From contig NZ_FOFF01000002.1 of NCBI RefSeq assembly GCF_900110755.1, forward strand, positions 186,001-250,000: DNA of 64,000 nt. The letters are read 5' to 3'. Below the pieces are notes generated by a model, which saw nothing but the letters and a program-made list of their open reading frames with translations, was not told the origin of the DNA and did no database searches. A program made the translations under genes and the position numbers. The stretch is from Streptomyces sp. yr375 (GTDB taxonomy: Bacteria; Actinomycetota; Actinomycetes; Streptomycetales; Streptomycetaceae). This document shows positions 55,392 through 64,000 of the stretch, in pieces (position 1 is the first letter of the stretch; the number at the start of each line of letters is the position of its first letter).

Positions 55392-56588
55392 TCAGACGAC
55401 GGGCGGAACGGCGACGGCGGCACCGCCGTTGCGGGAGGAGTCGACGACCGCCTGGATGATCTCCATGGTGCGCAGCGCGTCGGCGAAGGTGGCGCAGGCC
55501 GGCAGCGGCTCGGCGACGCCCGCGACCTGGTCCAGGAAGGCCCGGGTCTGGTACGTGAAGTTGTCGGCGTTGTTGGCGCCCACGCCCGCGGCCTCCATCG
55601 GGACACCGCCGGCGAAGTACGGCAGGTGCGGTCCGACGATGACCTGCCGGGCGCCGCGGGTACGAGCGTCGGGCTGGGCGTCGTCGAAGAGGTACTCGGC
55701 CGGGCGGTGCTGGTCGAACGCGGCACGCCCGCCCACGCCCAGGACGTCGAAGGCGAGCCCGTTGGGCAGACCGAAGCCGGTGCGGGTCACCGAGAAGGTG
55801 CCGACGAGGCCCGACTCGAAGCGGGCGGTGAAGGACGCGGTGTCCTCGTTCTCCACCTCGCCGAACTCGTCGGAGACGGGAGCCGCGTTGTGCCCGACGA
55901 CCGCGCCCAGCGGCAGCGGCCGCTTGGGGATCTGCGTCGACAGCGAGGCACCCGAGACGGACACGATCGGACCGGCGACGTACTCGGCGGCGTCGATGAT
56001 GTGCGAGCCGACGTCCCCGAGCGCGCCCGAACCCGCGCCGCCCTTGAAGCGCCAGCTCAGCGGGCCGCGCGGGTCGGTCGCGTAGTCGCACCAGTAGCGG
56101 CCGCTGAACAGGGTCAGGTCACCCAGCTCACCGCGCTGCACGTGGTCGCGGATGCCGGCGATGCCCGGGGAGCGGCGGAAGGTGTAACCCACGGCCGTCA
56201 CTACGTCGGCGGAGCGCTCCAGCTCGGCCATCGCGCGGGCGTCCTCCAGTGACCCCGCGAGCGGCTTCTCGCACAGCACGTGCTTGCCCGCGGCGACCAG
56301 CGCCTCCGCGATCGGGCGGTGCAGGGCGTTGCCCACGACGATGCTGACGGCGTCGATCGTCGGGTCCTCGACGACGGCCTCCCAGCTCGGGAGCGCCTTC
56401 TCGAAGCCGTAGCGGCGGGCGGCGTCCTCGCCGAGCGCCACGTTGGCGTCGGCGATCGCGGCCAGCCGCACCGGCGGCAGACCGGCGCCGAAGACCGTGT
56501 TGACGTTGCGGTAACCGGCGGCGTGGCTGCGGCCGGCCATGCCGGCGCCGATCACCGCGACGGAAAGGGGCTTGCCCGAGGTGGTCAT
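55392..56588 (-). CDS. Gfo/Idh/MocA-family NAD(P)-dependent dehydrogenase
   Basis: The 398-residue protein has the N-terminal Rossmann loop (VAVIGAGMAGRSHAAGYRNV, about 9-28), the family's signature LCEKPLAGSLEDARAM (Lys used in catalysis, near 104) and a C-terminal domain with GALGDVGSHIIDAAEYV containing the expected Asp and His. Family members oxidise cyclitols such as myo-inositol or scyllo-inositol, or related sugars. Its position in the iol run makes an inositol-type substrate probable, but the isomer cannot be told. Confidence 0.9.
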   Translation of the reverse strand: MTTSGKPLSVAVIGAGMAGRSHAAGYRNVNTVFGAGLPPVRLAAIADANVALGEDAARRYGFEKALPSWEAVVEDPTIDAVSIVVGNALHRPIAEALVAAGKHVLCEKPLAGSLEDARAMAELERSADVVTAVGYTFRRSPGIAGIRDHVQRGELGDLTLFSGRYWCDYATDPRGPLSWRFKGGAGSGALGDVGSHIIDAAEYVAGPIVSVSGASLSTQIPKRPLPLGAVVGHNAAPVSDEFGEVENEDTASFTARFESGLVGTFSVTRTGFGLPNGLAFDVLGVGGRAAFDQHRPAEYLFDDAQPDARTRGARQVIVGPHLPYFAGGVPMEAAGVGANNADNFTYQTRAFLDQVAGVAEPLPACATFADALRTMEIIQAVVDSSRNGGAAVAVPPVV

Positions 56589-56622
56589 GGTGGTGCCTTT
56601 CGAAAAGTCCCGGTGGGGAATC

Positions 56623-58113
<1,491 letters not shown>

Positions 58114-58126
58114 GAGAGGTTCCTTC

Positions 58127-60004
58127 TCAGAGGTAGTGCCGCTGGGCGCGCTTGTGGGTGGCGTAGGTGTCGTGGGCCGCCTGGGTGCTGTCCAGGGCGG
58201 AGACCTCGCTGACGGGGACGTCCCACCAGCCGTGCCCGGGCGGGTTCGGCCCGTACAGGTCGGTCTCGACGTGGACGACGGTGGTGCGGGTGGCGGCCTT
58301 GGCCTTCTCCATCGCGGCCCGGAAGCCCTCGACGGAGGTGGCGTGCAGGACGTCCGCGCCGAGCGAGGAGGCGTTGGCCGCCAGGTCGACGGGCAGCACC
58401 TCGCCGTCGAGCAGACCCGAATCGCCGTCCCGGTAGCGGTACTTGGTACCGAACCGCTGCGAGCCGAGGGACTCCGACAGCGCGCCGATGGAGGCGAAGC
58501 CGTGGTTCTGGACCAGCACGATGATGACCTTCAGGCCCTCGGAGACCATGGTCACGATCTCCTGGGCCATCATCAGATACGAGCCGTCGCCGACCAGCAC
58601 GACGACCTCGCGCGACGGATCGGCCATCTTCGCCCCGACGCCGGCGGCGACCTCGTAGCCCATGCAGGAGTACGCGTACTCCACGTGGTAGGCCTTCGGA
58701 TCCCGGGCCCGCCACAACTGCTGGAGGTCACCCGGCATCGATCCGGCCGCGTTGATCACCACGGCCCGGTCGTCGAGGACATCGTTCAGCGCGCCCAGGA
58801 TCTCCGTCTGCGCGGGCAGCGGAGTGTGCCCGACGGTGAAGCACTTGTCCTCGATCTCCCGCGTACGGGCGATGAGTTCACGGGTGCGCGCCCGGTACTC
58901 CGGGGCGACCTCCCAGTCGCTCAGCGCCGCCGCGAGCGCCTGGACGCCGAGCCGGGCGTCCGCCACCAGCGGCTCCGCCGAGTGCTTGACGGCGTCCAGC
59001 CGGGCCACGTTCAGGTTGACGAACGTGACGTCCGGGTTGCCGAACACGGTGTGGCTCGCGGTGGTGAAGTCGGAGTACCGGGTGCCGATACCGACGACGA
59101 CGTCCGCCTCCTTCGCCAGCGCGTTCGCCGCGTACGAACCCGTCGAGCCGATGCCGCCGACCGCGCACGGGTGGTCCCACGGCACCGCGCCCTTGCCCGC
59201 GTGCGTGTCCGCGACCGGGATGCCGGTGGCCTCGGCGAAGGCCCGCAACGCGGTCTCCGCGCCCGAGTACACGGCCCCGCCGCCCGCCACGATCAGCGGC
59301 TTCTTCGCGCCGCGCAGCAACTGCACGGCCCGCTCGACGGCGGCCGGCTCCGGCACCGGCCGGCTCACGTGCCACACCCGCCGCCGGAAGAACGCGACCG
59401 GCCAGTCGTACGCCTCCGCCTGCACGTCCTGCGGCAGGCAGAGGGTGACCGCGCCGGTCTCCACCGGGTCGGTCAGCACCCGCATCGCCGCCAGCGCGGC
59501 GGGGATGAGCTGCTCGGGACGCGAGACGCGGTCGAAGTACTTCGACACGGCGCGGAAGGCGTCGTTGACCGTGACGTCCCCGCCGCGGCTGTCCTCCAAC
59601 TGCTGGAGCACCGGGTCGGCGGCCCGGGTCGCGAACATGTCGCTGGGCAGCAGCAGCACCGGCAGCCGGTTGGTGGTGGCCAGCGCCGCACCGGTGATCA
59701 TGTTCGTCGAGCCGGGGCCGGTGGACGCCGAGCAGGCGAACGTCGCCAGCCGGTCACGCATCTTCGCGTAGGCCACCGAGGCGTGCACCATGCCCTGCTC
59801 GTTGCGCGCCAGGTAGTAGGGCAGGTCGGCCTCGCCGGTGGTGGCGGCCTGCAGCAGCGCCTGCCCGATCCCGGCCACGTTGCCGTGCCCGAAGATGCCC
59901 CAGACGCCGGGGATCAGACGCTGTTCCTGGCCGTCGCGCTCGCTGTACTGGCTGGCCAGGAAGCGCACGAGGGCCTGTGCGGTGGTGAGTCGGACGGTGT
60001 TCAT
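58127..60004 (-). CDS. iolD: 3D-(3,5/4)-trihydroxycyclohexane-1,2-dione hydrolase
   Basis: The 625-residue protein is a ThDP enzyme of the IolD group: an N-terminal PYR domain (the catalytic Glu in YYLARNEQGMVHASVAYAK), a central domain (AGGGAVYSGAETALRAFAEATGIPVADTHAGKGAVPWDHP), and the C-terminal PP domain (VVVLVGDGSYLMMAQEIVTM with the metal GDG motif, then LVQNHGFASIGALSESLG). IolD hydrolyses the ring dione of inositol breakdown to 5-deoxyglucuronate. The ATG overlaps the iolB stop (ATGA). Confidence 0.94.
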   Translation of the reverse strand: MNTVRLTTAQALVRFLASQYSERDGQEQRLIPGVWGIFGHGNVAGIGQALLQAATTGEADLPYYLARNEQGMVHASVAYAKMRDRLATFACSASTGPGSTNMITGAALATTNRLPVLLLPSDMFATRAADPVLQQLEDSRGGDVTVNDAFRAVSKYFDRVSRPEQLIPAALAAMRVLTDPVETGAVTLCLPQDVQAEAYDWPVAFFRRRVWHVSRPVPEPAAVERAVQLLRGAKKPLIVAGGGAVYSGAETALRAFAEATGIPVADTHAGKGAVPWDHPCAVGGIGSTGSYAANALAKEADVVVGIGTRYSDFTTASHTVFGNPDVTFVNLNVARLDAVKHSAEPLVADARLGVQALAAALSDWEVAPEYRARTRELIARTREIEDKCFTVGHTPLPAQTEILGALNDVLDDRAVVINAAGSMPGDLQQLWRARDPKAYHVEYAYSCMGYEVAAGVGAKMADPSREVVVLVGDGSYLMMAQEIVTMVSEGLKVIIVLVQNHGFASIGALSESLGSQRFGTKYRYRDGDSGLLDGEVLPVDLAANASSLGADVLHATSVEGFRAAMEKAKAATRTTVVHVETDLYGPNPPGHGWWDVPVSEVSALDSTQAAHDTYATHKRAQRHYL

Positions 60005-60876
60005 TGCTCGTTGGGTCCTTCGAACGGGAGCCGGTCGTCGATGTCCTGCGCGGCCCACGTCGTGCGCACCCACCCGTGGGCGGGGTCGTCGCAGATCAGC
60101 CAGGCGCGGTCCTGACCGGGACCGGCCATGACGTTGAGGTAGTAGAGGTCGTAGCCGGGGGCGGCGATCGACGGCCCGTGCCAGCCGTGCGGGATCAGCA
60201 CGGTGTCGCCGGAGCGCACCTCGGCGAGCACGTCGAGCGGGCGGTCCGGCGTGCCGTAGACCCGCTGGTAGCCGAAGCCGTTCTCGCCCGAGACCTGGAA
60301 GTAGTAGATCTCCTCCAGCTCCGATTCGAGCCCCGGCCGCGCCTCGTCGTGCTTGTGCGGCGGGTACGAGGACCAGTTGCCGCCCGGCGTGAGCACCTCG
60401 CACACCAGGAGCTGATCGGCCTCGAACGTGCCGGGCAGGCAGTAGTTGTTGACCTGCCGCGAGCACGCGCCGGCGCCGCGCAGCTCCACCGGCACGTCCT
60501 CCTTGCGCCCGTACCGGGCGGTCAGGCTGCGCTCGGTACGGGCGGAGGGCAGCGCGAACAGGCCTCCCTGCGCGCTGCTGATGAGTGCCTCCGACTCGCG
60601 CGGTACGTACGCGAAGTCGGTGACCGAGGCGAACACGCCCGTCCGTCCCTCGAGTTCGAAGGCCCTGCCGTCCGTGGTGACGGTGCAGGAGCCCGTCAGC
60701 GGCAGGACCAGGAACTCGGAGTCGTGTGTGGACAGGGAGTGCGCCTCACCCGGTCCCAGGGTCAGGATCCTGAGCCCGGAGTATCCCCAGCCCGCCGTCT
60801 CGGGCGTGACCAGGAGGTCGTAGGGGCCGTCGGCCGCCGTCCCGCTGGGCAGGTGGTACTTGCTCGTGTCGTTCAC
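60001..60876 (-). CDS. iolB: 5-deoxy-glucuronate isomerase
   Basis: The 291-residue protein has the IolB bicupin features: SKYHLPSGTAADGPYDLLVTPETAGWGYSGLRI at the start, NWSSYPPHKHDEARPGLESELEEIYYFQV (metal His, His, Glu) near 165-190, and DTVLIPHGWHGPSIAAPGYDLYYLNVMAGPG near 230. It converts 5-deoxyglucuronate to 2-deoxy-5-keto-gluconate, the substrate of IolC. It lies between the aldolase-like gene and iolD with 4-nt overlaps on both sides. Confidence 0.94.
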   Translation of the reverse strand: MNDTSKYHLPSGTAADGPYDLLVTPETAGWGYSGLRILTLGPGEAHSLSTHDSEFLVLPLTGSCTVTTDGRAFELEGRTGVFASVTDFAYVPRESEALISSAQGGLFALPSARTERSLTARYGRKEDVPVELRGAGACSRQVNNYCLPGTFEADQLLVCEVLTPGGNWSSYPPHKHDEARPGLESELEEIYYFQVSGENGFGYQRVYGTPDRPLDVLAEVRSGDTVLIPHGWHGPSIAAPGYDLYYLNVMAGPGQDRAWLICDDPAHGWVRTTWAAQDIDDRLPFEGPNEQ

Positions 60877-61745
60877 AGCAGGCTCACCGCCTTGTCGACC
60901 GCGCCGGCCACGTCGCCGTTGGACGGGTAGAGCAGCGAGCGCCCGACGACCAGGCCCTGCGCGGTGGGCTGCTTGAGGGCCTTGCCCCAGGACGTGAAGG
61001 CCGCCTCGGGGTCGGTGACCTCGCCGCCCAGCAGCAGCGCCGGCAGCGTGGAGGAGGCCAGGACGCGCTCCATGTTCTCCACCACCGGCAGCTTCAGCCA
61101 GGTGTAGGCGGTGCGCCGGCCCAGTCCCGAGGCGATGGTGATCGACTTGATCACGGCGTCGGTGGACAGGTCGTTGCGGATCTTGCCGTCCTGCCAGGAG
61201 GACAGGAACGGCTCGACCATGGCGATCAGCTCACGGTCGTTGAGCTCGTTGACCGCCTTCGCCGTGTCGAACAGCACCGACGGCGTCGCCGGGTCGTCGA
61301 GGGCGATGCGGGTGAGCATCTTGCCGCCGTCGAAGCCCATGTCGGCGAGCGCCTCGGCGTCGTAGCCGGTGAAGCGGTCGTCGATCTCGAAGACCGAACC
61401 CGCGAGCCCGGCCCGGTTCATCGAACCGAAGACGCTCTTGCCGTCCAGGACGCCGAGCAGCAGCAGGTCCTCGAGTATGTCGGCGGTGCCGAGCACACCC
61501 GTCACCCCGGGCCGCTCCAGCGCGATGCACAGGCGGTCCAGCAGCTCGAAGCGGTCGGCCATCGCGGTCGGGTCGCCGCCGACGCCGTTGGCGCCGCGCG
61601 CCGGATGGTCCGCCGCGACGATCATGGCCTTGCCGTGCTCGCCCAGCAGCGAGGTGGCCTTCATCCGGCGCGCGGCGGCGGCCGCGATGGCGCCGGGATC
61701 GCTCACCCGGGCGGCCACGATCCGGCTCACGTTGTCGGACAGCAC
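60873..61745 (-). CDS. aldolase-like TIM-barrel protein of the inositol operon (Cgl0159/DeoC-type)
   Basis: The 290-residue protein has the (beta/alpha)8 pattern KAMIVAADHPARGANGVGGDP, GVLGTADILEDLLLLG, GKMLTRIALDDP and AYTWLKLPVVENMERVL, with the Lys in LKLP possibly forming the Schiff base. Proteins of this kind accompany actinobacterial iol genes and are often labelled deoxyribose-phosphate-aldolase-like. Splitting 2-deoxy-5-keto-gluconate-6-phosphate, the IolJ step, is the most plausible role. It is coupled to iolB (4-nt overlap) and to iolC. Confidence 0.85.
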   Translation of the reverse strand: MLSDNVSRIVAARVSDPGAIAAAAARRMKATSLLGEHGKAMIVAADHPARGANGVGGDPTAMADRFELLDRLCIALERPGVTGVLGTADILEDLLLLGVLDGKSVFGSMNRAGLAGSVFEIDDRFTGYDAEALADMGFDGGKMLTRIALDDPATPSVLFDTAKAVNELNDRELIAMVEPFLSSWQDGKIRNDLSTDAVIKSITIASGLGRRTAYTWLKLPVVENMERVLASSTLPALLLGGEVTDPEAAFTSWGKALKQPTAQGLVVGRSLLYPSNGDVAGAVDKAVSLL

Positions 61746-61749
61746 GTCG

Positions 61750-62718
61750 TCACGCCTTTCGTTCGGTGGAGGCGAGGGACGCCTCGTGGAGCTTGGTGTC
61801 GACCTCGGCCTCGGTCGGCATCGCCTCGGAGCAGGCCAGTCGGCCCGCCACGATGGCGCCCGCCGCGTTGGCGAAGGAGACGGTGCGGCGGGTGTCCCAG
61901 CCGGCCAGCAGGCCGTGGCAGAGGGCGCCGCCGAAGGCGTCGCCGGCGCCCAGACCGTTGACCACGTCGACCGGGACCGGCGGGATCTCGACGGCCGAGC
62001 CGTCCCGGTCCATCGCCAGCACGCCCTTGGGTCCCTGCTTCACGACCGCCAGCTCCACACCGGCCGCCAGCAGCGCCTTCGCGGCCGCGTACGGCTCGCG
62101 CTCACCGGTGGCGACCTCGCACTCGTCGAGGTTGCCGACCGCGACCGTCGTGTGGCGCAGGGCCTCCTTGTAGTACGCCCGCGCCTCGGACGGGTCCGAC
62201 CAGAACATCGGCCGCCAGTCCAGGTCGAAGACGGTCGCGCCGGACTTGGCGCGGTGCGCGAGGGCGGCGAGGGTGGCCGAACGGCTCGGCTCCTCGCTCA
62301 GCCCGGTCCCGGTCACCCAGAAGATCCGCGCGTCCCGCACCGCGTCCAGGTCCAGCTCACCGGGCTCGATGTCCAGGTCGGGAGCCTTCGGCAGCCGGTA
62401 GAAGTACAGCGGGAAGTCGTCCGGCGGGAAGATCTCGCAGAACGTCACCGGCGTCGGCGCGATGTCCGACGTCCCCACGTAGCGGCTGTCGACGCCGTAG
62501 CCCGTGAGGGCCGTACGGACGTACTCGCCGAACGGGTCCCGGCCCGTCTTGGTGATCACGGCGGCCGAGCGGCCGTACCGGGCGGCGGCGACCGCGACGT
62601 TGGTCGGGCTGCCGCCGAGGTACTTGCCGAACGAAGTGACCTCCGCAAGTCCCACGCCTGTCTGGAGTGGATACACGTCCACCCCCACGCGACCCATGGT
62701 CAGCACTTCGAACGGCAT
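61750..62718 (-). CDS. iolC: 5-dehydro-2-deoxygluconokinase
   Basis: The 322-residue protein is a PfkB-family sugar kinase: the GGSPTNVAVAAARYGRSAAV motif near 34, DLDWRPMFW with Asp near 150, and the catalytic VVNGLGAGDAFGGALCHGLL (Asp base) near 260. IolC phosphorylates 2-deoxy-5-keto-gluconate. The ATG at 62718 is chosen because GGAAGGAAA lies 8 nt upstream and a Leu/Lys-rich leader would otherwise cross the operator. The operator at 62747-62760 lies just before it. Confidence 0.93.
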   Translation of the reverse strand: MPFEVLTMGRVGVDVYPLQTGVGLAEVTSFGKYLGGSPTNVAVAAARYGRSAAVITKTGRDPFGEYVRTALTGYGVDSRYVGTSDIAPTPVTFCEIFPPDDFPLYFYRLPKAPDLDIEPGELDLDAVRDARIFWVTGTGLSEEPSRSATLAALAHRAKSGATVFDLDWRPMFWSDPSEARAYYKEALRHTTVAVGNLDECEVATGEREPYAAAKALLAAGVELAVVKQGPKGVLAMDRDGSAVEIPPVPVDVVNGLGAGDAFGGALCHGLLAGWDTRRTVSFANAAGAIVAGRLACSEAMPTEAEVDTKLHEASLASTERKA

Positions 62719-62746
62719 CTCGCTGGTTTCCTTCCGGTGGTGGCTG

Positions 62747-62760
62747 TTAAAGCGCTTTAA
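62747..62760. promoter_or_regulatory. palindromic LacI-type operator before iolC
   Basis: TTAAAGCGCTTTAA is a perfect 14-bp palindrome with the GCGC core of LacI-family operators, in an otherwise GC-rich window. It lies 29 nt upstream of the iolC ATG, between the isomerase gene and iolC, and could be the site of an inositol repressor. No such regulator gene is present in the window. Confidence 0.75.
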
Positions 62761-62808
62761 GAGAAGCACGGCCGACGTCCGTGCTCACATACTGGACCAG
62801 GGGGGTGG

Positions 62809-63666
62809 CTACTGCGCCGCGGCCAGGTACTCGGCGATCTTCTCGCGCATGAACACCGAGGACTCCTTGGCCCGGTCCTCCCACGCGAAGACGCACGCGG
62901 TGAGGGTGCCGTCGAAACCGTTCGCCTTCAGCTCGCGGAACAGCTCGTCGAAGTCGACCTCGCCCTGGCCGATGTCGAGGTGCTGGTGGACCCGCGCCGT
63001 GGTGCCGGGCGGGTTCAGGATGTACCGGTTCCCGGAGGACGCGTTGTGGTCGAAGACGTCGGCCAGGTGCACGTGCGTCAGCAGGTCGCCCGCGTACTTG
63101 ATGATGCCGGGGGCGTCGTTGCCGATGTGGAACGTGTGCGGGGCGCAGTACAGGAAGGTGACGTTGGGGTTGTTGATGCCCCGGATCAGGTTGATCGCGT
63201 CGTACCCGTTCTCGATGAAGTCGTCCGGGTGCGGCTCGAGGGCGAGCTTGACGCCCTCGCGCTCGAACACCGGCAGCAGCTCCTCCAGCGACTTCCAGAA
63301 CTGCGCCTCGCTGCGGTCGGAGTCCTCGGGACGCCCGTTGAACTCCGAGATCATGCTGTCCACACCGAGGTCCGCGGCGATCTGGATCGAACGCTTCCAG
63401 TACCGTACGGCCGCCTGCCGGGCGTCCTCGTCCGGACCCGACCAGCGAAACAGCGGCAGCAGCGAGGAGATGCCGACACCCGCCGTGTCCAGCGCCTTGC
63501 GGAACTTGCGCACGGTGGCGTCGTCCACGCGGGGGTGCCGGAAGAACGGGATGAAGTCCTCCCGAGGAGACAGCTCGATCCACTCGTAGCCCAGCTCGGC
63601 CACCACGGCGGGCAGTTCGAGCAACGGCACATTGCGGATCATGTACGGGTCGAGGGCGATCTTCAC
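62809..63666 (-). CDS. TIM-barrel sugar isomerase/epimerase (IolE/IolH-like)
   Basis: The 285-residue protein has the xylose-isomerase-like fold: KIALDPYMIRNVPLLELPAVVAELGYEWIEL (Glu), LALEPHPDDFIENG (Glu, His), APHTFHIGNDAPG (His), THVHLADVFDH (His, Asp) and HQHLDIGQGEVDF (His, Glu near the end). Metal-binding residues are those of IolE/IolH-type isomerases or dehydratases. It lies between an ABC ATPase gene (upstream) and the iolC operator. A second, longer protein of the same fold ends the run (54361-55359). Confidence 0.88.
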   Translation of the reverse strand: MKIALDPYMIRNVPLLELPAVVAELGYEWIELSPREDFIPFFRHPRVDDATVRKFRKALDTAGVGISSLLPLFRWSGPDEDARQAAVRYWKRSIQIAADLGVDSMISEFNGRPEDSDRSEAQFWKSLEELLPVFEREGVKLALEPHPDDFIENGYDAINLIRGINNPNVTFLYCAPHTFHIGNDAPGIIKYAGDLLTHVHLADVFDHNASSGNRYILNPPGTTARVHQHLDIGQGEVDFDELFRELKANGFDGTLTACVFAWEDRAKESSVFMREKIAEYLAAAQ

Positions 63667-63708
63667 GACGGGTTGCCTTCCGGGTGGGTCGGTGTGTTCG
63701 TGGGTCGG

Positions 63709-64000
63709 TCAGGAGGAGACGGTGGCGGCGTCGGGGAGCTCCTCGACGTCCACACCGCGAACCTGGGCCAACTCGTGCTTCAGGGCCGCGAGTTCGGCGC
63801 CGCCGGCCATGTGGTTGGTGAGCTCTTCGAGCGTGACCTCGCTGCGGTCGGCGCTCAACTCCATGGTGCCGAGGCGCAGGACGCTGAAGTGGTCGCCGAC
63901 CATGTAGGCGTGGTGGGGGTTGTGGGTGATGAAGATGACGCCGAGGCCGCGGTCGCGGGCGGCGGCGATGTACTTCAGGACCACGCCGGACTGCTTGACG
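63709..64000 (-). CDS. C-terminal part of a sugar ABC transporter ATP-binding protein, cut by the window end
   Basis: The last ~96 residues are visible. ARDRGLGVIFITHNPHHAYMVGDHFSVLRLG contains the switch His after the Walker B region, and the C-terminus (SADRSEVTLEELTNHMAGGAELAALKHEL) matches ribose/inositol-type ATPases. It is probably part of an inositol or sugar uptake system, followed after 42 nt by the isomerase gene. The Walker A and signature motifs lie outside the window. Confidence 0.85.
   Translation of the reverse strand, partial: VKQSGVVLKYIAAARDRGLGVIFITHNPHHAYMVGDHFSVLRLGTMELSADRSEVTLEELTNHMAGGAELAALKHELAQVRGVDVEELPDAATVSS

Overview
The window is very GC-rich with strong third-position GC bias, AGGAGG-like ribosome sites, many GTG/TTG starts, rare TTA codons confined to regulators, and typical Streptomyces gene families (SARP regulators, a whiE-type spore-pigment locus, ECF sigma factor, class F sortase). 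It is chromosomal DNA of a Streptomyces or close relative. I could run no database search; family names come from motifs and remembered family features.

Layout. (1) 1-17764 is a compact cluster that I cannot match to a known product. One minus-strand operon (8999 down to 1) encodes an acyl carrier protein, two unfamiliar proteins, a 4-oxalocrotonate-type tautomerase, an AfsA-like hot-dog protein, a HAD phosphatase, a P-loop kinase, a GH3-type acyl-adenylating ligase, a leucine-carboxyl-methyltransferase-like protein, an FAD oxidoreductase and the start of a further gene. Beside it lie two MmyB-like regulators, a type II thioesterase, a FabH-like ketosynthase III, an F420-reductase-like oxidoreductase with two tandem relics of its 3' end, an acyltransferase-3 membrane protein and an MFS exporter. 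ACP, KAS III, thioesterase, MmyB-type regulator, AfsA-like protein and HAD phosphatase together recall methylenomycin/furan pathways. The GH3 ligase, kinase, methyltransferase and tautomerase do not fit that scheme, so the product may be new. Three intergenic regions share a GGTGGT-N6-ACCACC-like palindrome that may define the regulon.

(2) 17898-19415 is an ECF sigma factor with a long C-terminal extension. (3) 19541-29606 is a clavam (clavulanic-acid-type) early-gene set: CeaS, beta-lactam synthetase, proclavaminate amidinohydrolase, clavaminate synthase and ornithine acetyltransferase, between a small SARP and a large SARP-ATPase regulator. CeaS lacks about 300 internal residues in frame. 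The amidinohydrolase and clavaminate synthase reading frames are joined into one. Both regulators carry TTA codons (four in the large one), which predicts bldA dependence. Heptamer direct repeats with about 11-bp period lie upstream of the large regulator and, less regularly, upstream of ceaS.

(4) 29821-32708 holds a DUF6629-like membrane protein, a decayed anti-sigma-type ATPase gene and a Ser/Thr kinase. (5) 33077-42410 is a whiE-type spore-pigment type II polyketide locus (hydroxylase, SchA/CurD protein, cupin, KS-alpha, KS-beta, ACP, two cyclases, O-methyltransferase) with a sortase gene inside it. (6) 42448-54294 holds a secreted beta-helix protein, a nitrate-sensor-type histidine kinase, a sugar ABC transporter whose binding protein has a paralogue on the other side of a PAS/GAF/PP2C regulator, a zinc-ribbon protein and a secreted beta-propeller. 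(7) 54361-64000 (minus strand) is a myo-inositol catabolic region (iolC, iolB, iolD, iolA, Gfo/Idh dehydrogenase, TIM-barrel isomerases, aldolase-like protein) with a LacI-type palindromic operator before iolC. It ends inside an ABC ATPase gene.
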